The position numbers were made by a program, and so were the translations under genes. Below are positions 34,901 through 44,190 of a stretch of 64,000 bases of DNA, one piece after another. The first letter of the stretch is position 1. Each line of letters starts with the position of its first letter. This DNA comes from Amphiduros pacificus (taxonomy: Eukaryota; Annelida; Polychaeta; Phyllodocida; Hesionidae). The stretch spans positions 39,137,943 to 39,201,942 of the forward strand of contig OX439009.1 in the NCBI GenBank assembly GCA_949316495.1, read 5' to 3'. Under the pieces are notes generated by a model, which was given only the letters and a program-made list of their open reading frames with translations, was not told the origin of the DNA and did not search any database.

Positions 34901-37900
34901 AATACGGCCTGGATAGAGATACCAATACAGCCTGGAAAGATACCAATACAGCCTGGATAGAGATACCAATACAGCCTGGATAGGGATACCAATACAGCCT
35001 GGATAGTGATACCAATACAGCCTGGATAGTGATACCAATACGGCCTGGATAGAGATACCAATACAGCCTGGATAGGGATACCAATACATCCTGGATAGTG
35101 ATACCAGTACAGCCTGGATAGTGATACCAATACAGCCTGGATAGAGATACCATTACAGCCTGGATAGGGATACCAATACAGCCTGGATAGTGATACCAAT
35201 ACAGCAATACAGCTGGATAGTGATACCAGTACAGCCTGGATAGTGATACCAATACAGCCTAGATAGTGATACCAATACAGCCTGGATAGTGATACCAATA
35301 CAGCCTGGATAGTGATACCAATACAGCCTGGAGAGTGATACCAGTACAGCCTGGATAGAGATACCAATACAGCCTGGATAGTGATACCAATACGGCCTGG
35401 ATAGTGATACCAATACGGCCTGGATAGAGATACCAATACAGCCTGGATAGGGATACCAATACAGCCTGGATAGGGATACCAATACAGCCTGGATACTGAT
35501 TAAAATACACCTGAAAATGGCACTGATTGCACAGATGAGATGAGGCTCTCCACTCTGTGGGCATAAGATTTATAGATAGATGATTTTTATATTAGGTACT
35601 GGTACATATCATTTGATAAGATAAGACTTACTATGCAGTCATAAAAAAAGTAAAATATTGAGAGCATGGATCGGATCAGGCTCTCCATTATGAAGCCATG
35701 GAAAATATAGATATATGATTTTTTATCAGTTATATATACCATTGAGAGCATAGATAAGATGATATGATGAGGCTCTCCACTCTGATATATGATACATGTA
35801 TATGATTTTAGCATCAGGTACATACCATTGAGAGCATGTTTCAGATGAGGATCTCCACTCTGATATATGATATATGATTTTTGTATCATGAGGCTCCGTA
35901 CTCTAAAATATGATATATGTTTTTGTATCAGGTTCATACCATTGGGAGCATGGATCAGACGAGGCTCTCCACTCTGATATATGATATATGATTTTTGTAT
36001 CAGGTTCATACCATTGGGAGCATGGATCAGACGAGGCTCTCCACTACGTAGCCAATGTATCCGAGCTATTCCAGGGGACACTGTATCAGATCCGAGTTGT
36101 ATCTAAGAATGGAGCCGGAGAGGAGGCACCCTCAGAATGGCAGGAGTTCCTCACGGGAGGATTAGGTAAGCTTCTACACGCCATTTAATTAATATATGAA
36201 TCATGTAGTTGAGAAAGTTAATGTGTGTTTACACCCATCAAGGTTCTGTTTTTAATACCATTTATGTGATAATAATCTGAAATTCAAATTCATTGTTTGT
36301 ATTTTAAAGTAAAAAAAAACTATCACAGCATAGAGAAAACATGTGCAAAAACTATTCATACAAGATCGATCCCACAGATTCTACGACCTGTTACCCCACC
36401 AGGAAACACTTCCATCACTACAAGAATTTCTAATAAAATGTAGGACTGATACGTACAAGAAGCATTTTGTACCATACTGTCTTTTTAATTTCCATTGACT
36501 TTATTACGAGTATTAACCACACAAACAGACTGTAGCTTTTACAAATGTATATATGTATATATACCAGTACTAATGGTTTTCGATTTCATAGTTATATATT
36601 GTGTGTAATTCAACATACATGATTGCAACAAAAGAAAGCATTTTTTTTATTATTTATTATTATTAAAAACAACTTTTTGCCCTGCTCATTGTCAAAACCC
36701 ATGGTGAGAGCAGTAATTGGTCCTGAAAATTAGGAAAGAAAATTTGTAACACTCAAAATATAAGCTTTTGTAACCCAAAATATTAGCTTTGTATTATTTT
36801 AGATAATGTGGTTTAGGCCAAACTTTGTCAACTTTATAACCAGTAGAAAATGGTACTTTGCTGGGTACATATTGGAAACCTGCAAATCACAATTTCAGAC
36901 TAACCATTTCATATTTCTAAATTTCAAATGAAATTTTGACTCTTGAATATTAATGTTTATGGCTAAAAGCCTCACAGAGAATGCAAAGCTGTCAAGAAGT
37001 TATAAGTTTATAGCTTTATGTTGGCACCCTAGCAGCCTCCACTCAGTGGGTATTATCTGATGATGTTTACAGCATCCTCCACTCAGTGGCTATTATCTGA
37101 CGATGTTTACAGCATCCTCCACTCAGTGGGTATTATCTGATGATGTTTACAGCATCCTCCACTCAGTGGGCATTATCTGATGATGTTTACAGCATCCTCC
37201 ACTCAGTGGGCATTATCTGATGATGTTTTAAGCATTCTCCACTCAGTGGGTATTATCTGATGATGTTTACAGCATCCTCCACTCAGTGGGTATTATCTGA
37301 TGATGTTTACAGCATCCTCCACTCAGTGGGTATTATCTGATGATGTTTACAGCATCCTCCACTCAGTGGGTATTATCTGATGATGTTTACAGCATCCTCC
37401 ACTCAGTGGGCATTATCTGATGATGTTTTCAGCATCCTCCACTCAGTGGGTATTATCTGATGATGTTTACAGCATCCTCCACTCAGTGGGTATTATCTGA
37501 TGATGTTTACAGCATCCTCCACTCGGCAGGTATTATCTGATGATGTTTTCAGCATCCTCCACTCAGTGGCTATTATCTGATGATGTTTACAGCATCCTCC
37601 ACTCAGTGGCTATTATCTGATGATGTTTACAGCATCCTCCACTCAGTGGGCATTATCTGATGATGTTTTCAGCATCCTCCACTCAGTGGGTATTATCTGG
37701 TGATGTTTTCAGCAGCCTCCACTCAGTGGGTATTATCTGATGATGTTTACAGCATCCTCCACTCAGTGGGTATTATCTGATGATGTTTTCAGCATCCTCC
37801 ACTCAGTGGGTATTATCTGGTGATGTTTTCAGCATCCTCCACTCAGTGGGTATTATCTGATGATGTTTACAGCAGCCTCCACTCAGTGGCTATTATCTGG

Positions 37901-40900
37901 TGATGTTTTCAGCATCCTCCACTCAGTGGCTATTATCTGATGATGTTTACAGCATCCTCCACTCAGTGGGCATTATCTGATGATGTTTTCAGCATCCTCC
38001 ACTCAGTGGGTATTATCTGGTGATGTTTTCAGCATCCTCCACTCAGTGGCTATTATCTGATGATGTTTACAGCATCCTCCACTCAGTGGGTATTATCTGA
38101 TGATGTTTACAGCAGCCTCCACTCAGTGGGTATTTTCTGGTGATGTTTTCAGCATCCTCCACTCAGTGGGTATTATCTGATGATGTTTACAGCATCCTCC
38201 ACTCAGTGGGTATTATCTGGTGATGTTTTCAGCATCCTCCACTCAGTGGGTATTATCTGATGATGTTTACAGCATCCTCCACTCAGTGGGTATTATCTGG
38301 TGATGTTTTCAGCATCCTCCACTCAGTGGGTATTATCTGATGATGTTTACAGCATCCTCCACTCAGTGGCTATTATCTGATGTTTACAGCATCCTCCACT
38401 CAGTGGCTATTATCTGACGATGTTCACAGCATCCTCCACTCAGTGGGTATTATCTGATGATGTTTACAGCATCCTCCACTCAGTGGCTATTATCTGATGA
38501 TGTTTTCAGCAGCCTCCACTCAGTGGCTATTATCTGATGATGTTTACAGCATCCTCCACTCAGTGGGCATTATCTGATGATGTTTTCAGCATCCTCCACT
38601 CAGTGGGTATTATCTGATGATGTTTACAGCAGCCTCCACTCAGTGGGTATTCTATGGTGATGTTTTCAGCATCCTCCACTCAGTGGCTATTATCTGATGT
38701 TTACAGCATCCTCCACTCAGTGGCTATTATCTGACGATGTTCACAGCATCCTCCACTCAGTGGGTATTATCTGATGATGTTTACAGCATCCTCCACTCAG
38801 TGGCTATTATCTGATGATGTTTTCAGCAGCCTCCACTCAGTGGCTATTATCTGATGATGTTTACAGCATCCTCCACTCAGTGGGCATTATCTGATGATGT
38901 TTTCAGCATCCTCCACTCAGTGGCTATTATCTGATGATGTTTACAGCATCCTCCACTCAGTGGGTATTATCTGATGATGTTTACAGCATCCTCCACTCAG
39001 TGGCTATTATCTGATGATGTTTACAGCAGCCTCCACTCAGTGGCTATTATCTGATGATGTTTACAGCATTCTCCACTCAGTGGGTATTATCTGATGATGT
39101 TTTCAGCATCCTCCACTCAGTGGGTATTATCTGATGATGTTTTCAGCATCCTCCACTCAGTGGGTATTATCTGATGATGTTTACAGCATCCTCCACTCAG
39201 TGGCTATTATCTGATGTTTACAGCAGCCTCCACTCAGTGGGTATTATCTGATGTTTACAGCATCCTCCACTCAGTGGGTATTATCTGATGATGTTTACAG
39301 CAGCCTCCACTCAGTGGGTATTATCTGATGATGTTTTCAGCATCCTCCACTCAGTGGGTATTATCTGATGATGTTTTCAGCATCCTCCACTCAGTGGGTA
39401 TTATCTGATGATGTTTTCAGCATCCTCCACTCAGTGGGTATTATCTGATGATGTTTACAGCAGCCTCCACTCAGTGGCTATTATCTGATGTTTACAGCAG
39501 CCTCCACTCAGTGGGTATTATCTGATGTTTACAGCAGCCTCCACTCAGTGGGTATTATCTGATGTTTACAGCATCCTCCACTCAGTGGGTATTATCTGAT
39601 GATGTTTACAGCAGCCTCCACTCAGTGGGTATTATCTGATGATGTTTTCAGCATCCTCCACTCAGTGGGTATTATCTGATGATGTTTTCAGCATCCTCCA
39701 CTCAGTGGGTATTATCTGATGATGTTTTCAGCATCCTCCACTCAGTGGGTATTATCTGATGATGTTTTCAGCATCCTCCACTCAGTGGGTATTATCTGAT
39801 GATGTTTTCAGCATCCTCCACTCAGTGGGTATTATCTGATGATGTTTACAGCAGCCTCCACTCAGTGGCTATTATCTGATGTTTACAGCAGCCTCCACTC
39901 AGTGGGTATTATCTGATGTTTACAGCATCCTCCACTCAGTGGGTATTATCTGATGATGTTTACAGCAGCCTCCACTCAGTGGGTATTATCTGATGATGTT
40001 TTCAGCATCCTCCACTCAGTGGGTATTATCTGATGATGTTTTCAGCATCCTCCACTCAGTGGGTATTATCTGATGATGTTTACAGCATCCTCCACTCAGT
40101 GGCTATTATCTGATGTTTACAGCAGCCTCCACTCAGTGGCTATTATCTGACGATGTTTACAGCATCCTCCACTCAGTGGGTATTATCTGATGATGTTTTC
40201 AGCATCCTCCACTCAGTGGGTATTATCTGATGATGTTTACAGCATCCTCCACTCAGTGGCTATTATCTGATGTTTACAGCATCCTCCACTCAGTGGGTAT
40301 TATCTGATGATGTTTACAGCAGCTTCCACTCAGTGGGTATTCTATGGTGATGTTTTCAGCATCCTCCACTCAGTGGGTATTATCTGATGTTTACAGCATC
40401 CTCCACTCAGTGGCTATTATCTGGTGATGTTTTCAGCATCCTCCACTCAGTGGGTATTATCTGATGATGTTTACAGCATCCTCCACTCAGTGGCTATTAT
40501 CTGATGTTTACAGCATCCTCCACTCAGTGGGTATTATCTGATGATGTTTACAGCAGCCTCCACTCAGTGGCTATTATCTGATGATGTTTACAGCATCCTC
40601 CACTCAGTGGGTATTATCTGATGATGTTTACAGCATCCTCCACTCAGTGGCTATTGTCTGATGATGTTTACAGCATCCTCCACTCAGTGGGTATTATCTG
40701 ATGATGTTTTCAGCATCCTTCACTCAGTGGGTATTATCTGATGTTTACAGCATCCTCCACTCAGTGGGTATTATCTGATGATGTTTACAGCATCCTCCAC
40801 TCAGTGGCTATTATCTGATGTTTACAGCATCCTCCACTCAGTGGGTATTATCTGATGATGTTTACAGCATCCTCCACTCAGTGGCTATTATCTGATGATG

Positions 40901-43457
40901 TTTACAGCATCCTCCACTCAGTGGGTATTATCTGATGATGTTTACAGCATCCTCCACTCAGTGGGTATTATCTGATGATGTTTACAGCAGCCTCCACTCA
41001 GTGGGTATTATCTGATGATGTTTTCAGCATCCTTCACTCAGTGGGTATTATATGGTGATGTTTACAGCAGCCTCCACTCAGTGGCTATTATCTGATGATG
41101 TTTACAGCATCCTCCACTCAGTGGGTATTCTATGGTGATGTTTACAGCATTCTCCACTCAGTGGGTATTATCTGATGATGTTTACAGCATCCTCCACTCA
41201 GTGGGTATTCTATGGTGATGTTTTCAGCATCCTCCACTCAGTGGGTATTATCTGATGTTTACAGCATCCTCCACTCAGTGGCTATTATCTGATGATGTTT
41301 TCAGCATCCTCCACTCAGTGGGTATTATCTGATGATGTTTACAGCATCCTCCACTCAGTGGCTATTATCTGATGTTTACAGCATCCTCCACTCAGTGGGT
41401 ATTATCTGATGATGTTTACAGCAGCCTCCACTCAGTGGCTATTATCTGATGATGTTTACAGCATTCTCCACTCAGTGGGTATTATCTGATGATGTTTTCA
41501 GCATCCTTCACTCAGTGGGTATTATATGGTGATGTTTACAGCAGCCTCCACTCAGTGGGTATTATCTGATGATGTTTACAGCATCCTCCACTCAGTGGGT
41601 ATTATATGGTGATGTTTTCAGCATCCTCCACTCAGTGGGTATTATCTGACGATGTTTACAGCATCCTCCACTCAGTGGGTATTATCTGATGATGTTTTCA
41701 GCATCCTCCACTCAGTGGGTATTATATGGTGATGTTTTCAGCATCCTCCACTCAGTGGGTATTATCTGATGATGTTTTCAGGTCCTGGACACATTGTTCT
41801 GGCCTCCTCCGGATGGTTCTACGGTATATTTGCCTCCCTCATACTCATCATTGCTGTCCTTGCCTCCTTTGTCTTCCTCAAACGCAAGCGAGATGAATGG
41901 TGGGAAAGAAAAGGTCGGTCAATCTTCTCTATCCATCTCTGCTCTTACACGTGTGTTAATATTCTAAGGACATTTAAAAGAAATATGATATCAACATATT
42001 TTCAATAATATTGTATCGTTTTATGTTCTCATTAAAACTCTTTCTTGAATACATTAAATTCTCCTTATTTTTTATAAATAATCAAATTCTCTTTATTTTT
42101 TAATAAAAACTTTCTGAAGGTCAAAAATATGTCAAGGAAAAGGGACATGGATATCATTTGTTGATTGGTTGATGTTTTTCAGAGGGTGAGATTGAGGAGC
42201 AGGTTCGGCAGTTACAGGCCGAGGAAGCCACAAGACAGATGGGTATCCCCAACATGTATGGAAAAAGGTGGGTCAGCATTCGTGGTACGCCTCATACGCT
42301 CGCCCTTCACAAGGAATAAGGCTTAGAGCATGATGTGTTCAGGAAAGATCTGTTAAACATAGTTGTGTAATATCAGGGAACATATGGGGTGATCCTATGA
42401 TATTTTGGTTGCTAGGCAACAGTGAATGGTCAGATCCAGGCCTTATAAGATCATATTACAGGTCCAATACAAGACACACCCTTGTATTGTTGCTATCTGC
42501 ATTTAGGGCATGGAGATGGGTAAATCATTTTATTATTTGGTTCAGAAACAGTCTTGTCTTTGAACTTACTTCATCAACATGAATTCAAGTGCATACCAGG
42601 CAAACCATAGGATGGAAATTATGAAACTATGTCTGTAGGTCAGATGACAGCCTATAAGAATTTTAGCATTTTTTGTTGAGTGCAATCTGACTGTATTTCT
42701 ACTCATACTGTTGCCATCATAGAAAGTTACCAAACCACTTTACAACTGTGCCTTTTGTCTCCATTGGACTGTTTTTTATACATTTCTGGACAAAAATATT
42801 TGTTAAAATATGCATGTTGATGAAAAAATACTGAATTACTCTTCTTTGAAAATATGATTCCATTGGTTGTGTTATTGGTAAAATTAAAAACTTGCCATTG
42901 GGTAGCAACCATCCAGATAAAGTGCTGTAGCTAAATTTAAAAAAATACATAGGACCATGTTTAATATTTCCTGGCATCGTATGTTAACGCCGTTTTGCTG
43001 TGTTGTATTCAGTGGCAGTCAGGAGATGCTGGCCGCAGCGGACGATGCTGGGTCTCTCGACGGCTCGTACAAGGAGCCCTTGGCTGACGATGAAGAGTAC
43101 GAAGAGGGAGAGGACGAGGAAGAGGATGAGGAAGAGGAAAGCGAATACGAGACAGATGAAGAGGAGGAGTATGAGGAGAAGAAGGGGATGCCACCAGGGG
43201 GCGGGTTTGGTGGTCCACCAGGGTATGGAGCTCCCCCATCAGGTGGCTACCAAGGTCAAGGATTTCATCCAGGCTATGCTGGTCCTCCACAAGGTGGCTA
43301 CCAAGGTCAAGGATTCCACCCGGGGTATTCAGGTCAAGGTCAAGGCCAACAGATGGCAGGATTTCATCCTGGCCTAGCACAGGGTCCCCAGTCTGAACAA
43401 AGAGGATATAACCTGCAGGGGGAATCCCAGTCTGGGCAGGGAGCATCTTTTATATAA
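16868..43457 (+). CDS. Nrg-like: Gene B: complete neuroglian/L1CAM-like cell-adhesion molecule
   Basis: Tandem paralogue of gene A. Exons: 16868-16973, 17089-17194, 21953-22140, 22422-22604, 22715-22843, 24190-24292, 24607-24794, 24983-25114, 25610-25753, 26279-26460, 26819-26909, 27363-27653, 28571-28941, 29195-30116, 30471-30590, 36004-36165, 41782-41913, 42183-42267, 43013-43457. The sum is 4080 nt, 1359 residues plus stop, with every junction GT-AG and in phase. Approximate domains: signal peptide 1-25, Ig1 36-133, Ig2 134-238, Ig3 239-334, Ig4 335-427, Ig5 428-517, Ig6 518-614, FN1-FN5 615-1140, transmembrane helix about 1151-1172, tail 1173-1359. RAKR ends near residue 897 in FN3. The Ig4 core Trp is Phe here (TFYINN against IFWFING in gene A). 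The tail lacks FIGQY, has PPGY, and ends GASFI. The start ATG follows an acceptor at 16848-16849, so a 5' UTR exon probably lies upstream. Confidence 0.95.
16883..16895 (+). promoter_or_regulatory. CTCF-like core over the gene B start exon
   Basis: CCACTAGGTGGCG fits the 13 leading positions of the CTCF consensus and overlaps codons of the signal peptide. A second match on the minus strand (CCAGTAGGGGGCAGCT, one mismatch) lies at 24981-24996. Weak evidence alone. Confidence 0.25.
17089..17194 (+). CDS. Gene B exon 2: Ig1, first half
   Basis: Acceptor TTTTCAG, donor GTGAGC, 106 nt. Encodes FREGESLEMTCVASG. Followed by the 4.8-kb intron 2 full of 34-bp repeats. Confidence 0.93.
17291..21612. 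repeat. 34-bp minisatellite filling gene B intron 2
   Basis: Unit includes CCCCTAATATAGACACTGAC, about 127 copies, with GGATACAG/GAATACAG/GGACACAG variants. A block near 18122-18337 recurs at 19140-19355, offset 1018 bp, showing a later kilobase-scale duplication. The matching intron of gene A is 253 bp and has no array. Confidence 0.95.
21953..22140 (+). CDS. Gene B exon 3: Ig1, second half
   Basis: Acceptor GTTGTCAG, donor GTACGC, 188 nt. Encodes YRWEMNSKPFDPSG and AIYQCFAEND. Confidence 0.93.
22422..22604 (+). CDS. Gene B exon 4: Ig2, first half
   Basis: Acceptor GTTTTCAG, donor GTATCT, 183 nt. Encodes LTLPCTPP and LIYWALVEQG. Confidence 0.92.
22715..22843 (+). CDS. Gene B exon 5: Ig2, second half
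   Basis: Acceptor TTTTGCAG, donor GTACGT, 129 nt. Encodes QYVCIVQNSV and ends VIIPQG. The last dozen or so bases and the donor are the seed of the adjoining 37-bp array. Confidence 0.93.
22832..24125 (+). repeat. 37-bp minisatellite of the exon 5/intron 5 junction, gene B
   Basis: Roughly 33 units of TATAATCCCCCGGGGAG joined to GTACGTAACTCAAGGTCAT. The first unit is the real exon end and donor at 22832-22862. A distal copy at 24067-24100 reaches further into the exon (GAGAGTACTCTGTTATAA), showing the source. An internal block with GAAATAAAAATAAATATA recurs 381 bp apart. Confidence 0.93.
24190..24292 (+). CDS. Gene B exon 6: Ig3, first half
   Basis: Acceptor CCTTACAG, donor GTGAGT, 103 nt, phase 2 out. 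Encodes WSVKCIISGK. Confidence 0.92.
24607..24794 (+). CDS. Gene B exon 7: Ig3, second half
   Basis: Acceptor CTGCCAG, donor GTGAGA, 188 nt. Encodes PTPRVTWSR and TYECVGENE. Confidence 0.92.
24983..25114 (+). CDS. Gene B exon 8: Ig4, first half
   Basis: Acceptor TGTCACAG, donor GTAAGG, 132 nt. Encodes FFTCGAFGIPQPRNTFYINN. The usual core Trp is replaced by Phe. Confidence 0.92.
25610..25753 (+). CDS. Gene B exon 9: Ig4, second half
   Basis: Acceptor TTGACAG, donor GTGAGT, 144 nt. Encodes MVIQCNSTNSHG. Confidence 0.92.
26279..26460 (+). CDS. Gene B exon 10: Ig5, first half
   Basis: Acceptor GCATTTAG, donor GTAAGG, 182 nt, phase 0 out. Encodes LTCTVFGSPKPQVLWRKG. Confidence 0.92.
26819..26909 (+). 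CDS. Gene B exon 11: Ig5, second half
   Basis: Acceptor GTTTTCAG, donor GTGAGT, 91 nt. Encodes DAGTYTCTATNRF. Confidence 0.92.
27363..27653 (+). CDS. Gene B exon 12: Ig6
   Basis: Acceptor GTTTTCAG, donor GTACGC, 291 nt. Complete Ig domain with FTCTATTDPEE, EIHWKKDGE and KYTCVAMNG. Confidence 0.94.
27670..27790 (-). mobile_element. tRNA-derived SINE-like remnant
   Basis: Starts TATATAGCGCTG, a tail common in invertebrate SINEs. On the minus strand it carries GTTCAAATCCC, a B-box-like sequence. Not a functional tRNA. Family not identified. Confidence 0.4.
27875..28552. repeat. 30-bp minisatellite, gene B intron 12
   Basis: Unit has GGGGTTAAAGCTCAGTCCAT, about 22 copies, purine-rich on this strand with G runs up to nine. 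It ends about 20 nt before the exon 13 acceptor. Confidence 0.93.
28571..28941 (+). CDS. Gene B exon 13: FN1 and start of FN2
   Basis: Acceptor TGTTGTAG, donor GTGAGA, 371 nt, phase 0 out. Encodes IEWHPGKENYAPILNFIIQY and YTFRVLARNKIG. The 30-bp array ends about 20 nt before this acceptor. Confidence 0.94.
29195..30116 (+). CDS. Gene B exon 14: rest of FN2, FN3, FN4
   Basis: Acceptor TTTTTTAG, donor GTATGT, 922 nt. FN3 carries R-A-K-R at 29660-29671 followed by Asp, a furin-type consensus in the same place as in gene A. Confidence 0.95.
29660..29671 (+). other. Furin-type cleavage motif RAKR in FN3 of gene B
   Basis: Codons for R-A-K-R then D match R-X-K/R-R. Vertebrate L1-family members are cut by proprotein convertases and plasmin within FN3, and the position agrees. 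Gene A has RFKR at 9140-9151. Cleavage itself is inferred. Confidence 0.7.
30471..30590 (+). CDS. Gene B exon 15: FN5, first half
   Basis: Acceptor TTTTTCAG, donor GTAAGTAT, 120 nt. The donor at 30591 is the first unit of the 28-bp array that follows. Confidence 0.93.
30591..32404 (+). repeat. 28-bp minisatellite of the exon 15 donor, gene B intron 15
   Basis: About 65 units, each beginning GTAAGTAT and ending CCAGGA. Starts at the true 5' splice site at 30591. Nearly every unit keeps a GTAAGT-type donor. Confidence 0.95.
32405..35495. repeat. 23-bp minisatellite, gene B intron 15
   Basis: Unit ACCAATACAGCCTGGATAGT plus GAT, about 134 copies, with CAATACAG insertions and TTACAG/ACGG variants. 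It abuts the 28-bp array without a spacer but is unrelated. Minus-strand frames stay open for hundreds of codons; they are repeat artefacts. Confidence 0.95.
35520..36003 (+). repeat. Decayed copies of exon 16 acceptor plus exon start, gene B intron 15
   Basis: About six stretches with ATACCATTGRGAGCATGG and GAGGCTCTCCACTCT, joined by TGATATATGAT-rich linkers. The closest copy (35931-35977) is near-identical to the true exon start at 36004 and then departs into ctgatatatg. Confidence 0.9.
36004..36165 (+). CDS. Gene B exon 16: FN5, second half
   Basis: Acceptor TTGTATCAG, donor GTAAGC, 162 nt. Encodes SYHWEHGSDEALHYVANVSE and YQIRVVSKNGAG. Several decayed copies of its first 40-odd bases lie just upstream. 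Confidence 0.93.
36166..37033. other. Unique part of gene B intron 16
   Basis: AT-rich, no exon, RNA gene or element recognised. Confidence 0.6.
37034..41781 (+). repeat. 40-bp minisatellite ending in the exon 17 acceptor, gene B intron 16
   Basis: About 119 units (40 bp, or 37 bp when GAT is lost) built of TATTATCTGATGATG, TTTTCAG or TTTACAG, and CATCCTCCACTCAGTGGG. The last TGATGTTTTCAG is the true acceptor. The post-AG part of the unit resembles the start of exon 17 (10 of 14 positions by eye). Confidence 0.95.
41782..41913 (+). CDS. Gene B exon 17: transmembrane segment
   Basis: Acceptor GATGTTTTCAG is the last unit of a 4.7-kb array. Donor GTCGGT, 132 nt. Encodes WFYGIFASLILIIAVLASFV followed by KRKRDEWWERK. 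Confidence 0.92.
42183..42267 (+). CDS. Gene B exon 18: juxtamembrane cytoplasmic segment
   Basis: Acceptor TTTTTCAG, donor GTGGGT, 85 nt, phase 2 out. Encodes EIEEQVRQLQAEEATRQMGI, the same core as gene A. Confidence 0.92.
43013..43457 (+). CDS. Gene B exon 19: terminal exon, acidic and repetitive tail
   Basis: Acceptor GTATTCAG, stop TAA at 43455. Encodes SQEMLAAADD, a long Glu/Asp run (about 43087-43185), PPGY (43215-43226), and two copies of a block beginning GGYQGQGFHPGY in a 51-bp coding duplication. Ends GASFI. Confidence 0.94.
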
Positions 43458-43532
43458 TCTCGTACAACGTCACATATATGTCATCTAAATATAAAGATGT
43501 TAATGTGTTTAAATATTGTCTCTGGTATTTGC

Positions 43533-43538
43533 AATAAA
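43533..43538 (+). promoter_or_regulatory. Candidate poly(A) signal, gene B
   Basis: AATAAA 76 nt after the stop codon, the first in the 3' flank. Confidence 0.55.
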
Positions 43539-43849
43539 ATAATATTGTAAATTATGAAGACAACATCTAAAGATTGTGTAAATATTGTAAATATTATTTT
43601 GGACACGAAAAGGTTGGTGAGACCAAGAAAATAATTGATTCATATCAATCATAATATTTCATAAATATTTTTAAAATATGGTGAAATTATTTTAAGACAA
43701 ATGTCATCAATAAATAATTATAAATGATAAATTCTTTCAAATAAGAGTATTTGTTCTCAAAATTTTGTTATGTGAGTCAAATAAGGTACAGCATGTCATG
43801 AACTGTGCAAAACACTGTAGATAGTTGACTGTAAATATAGAAGGAATAC

Positions 43850-44190
43850 CGATGGGCGCTATAATTAGGGTGTACCAATGGGCGCTATAATTAGGGTGTA
43901 CCAATTGGCGCTATAATGAGGCTGTACCAATGGGTGCTATAATTAGGGTGTACCAATGGGCCCTATAATTAGGGTGTACTGATGGGCCCTATAATTAGGG
44001 TGTACCAATGGGCCCTATAATTAGGGTGTACCAATGGGTGCTATAATTAGGGTGTACCAATGGGCGCTATAATTAGGGTGTACCAATGGGCACTATAATA
44101 AGGGTGTACCAATTGGTGCTATAATTAGGGTGTACTAATGGGCGCTATAATTGGGGTGTACCAATGGGCGCCATAATTAGGGTGTACTAG
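43850..44190. repeat. 26-bp tandem repeat downstream of gene B
   Basis: Unit AATTAGGGTGTACCAATGGG plus CGCTAT, about 13 copies. Confidence 0.92.

Noticed and set aside
32343-35564. Minus-strand open frames up to about 500 codons with a YPGC/SLSRLYWYH pattern
   Set aside because: They are translations of the 23-bp array. Several overlapping frames are open at once, peptide periodicity is 23 residues (three units), and the DNA lies inside an intron of gene B.
30591-36003. Assembly error as the full explanation for the intron arrays
   Set aside because: Units vary in a structured way and the coding frame across every exon is intact, so wholesale misassembly is unlikely. Exact copy numbers may still be wrong.
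43850-44190. Possible interstitial telomeric repeat (TTAGGG in each unit)
   Set aside because: Only one TTAGGG per 26-bp unit within unrelated sequence; no (TTAGGG)n tract.
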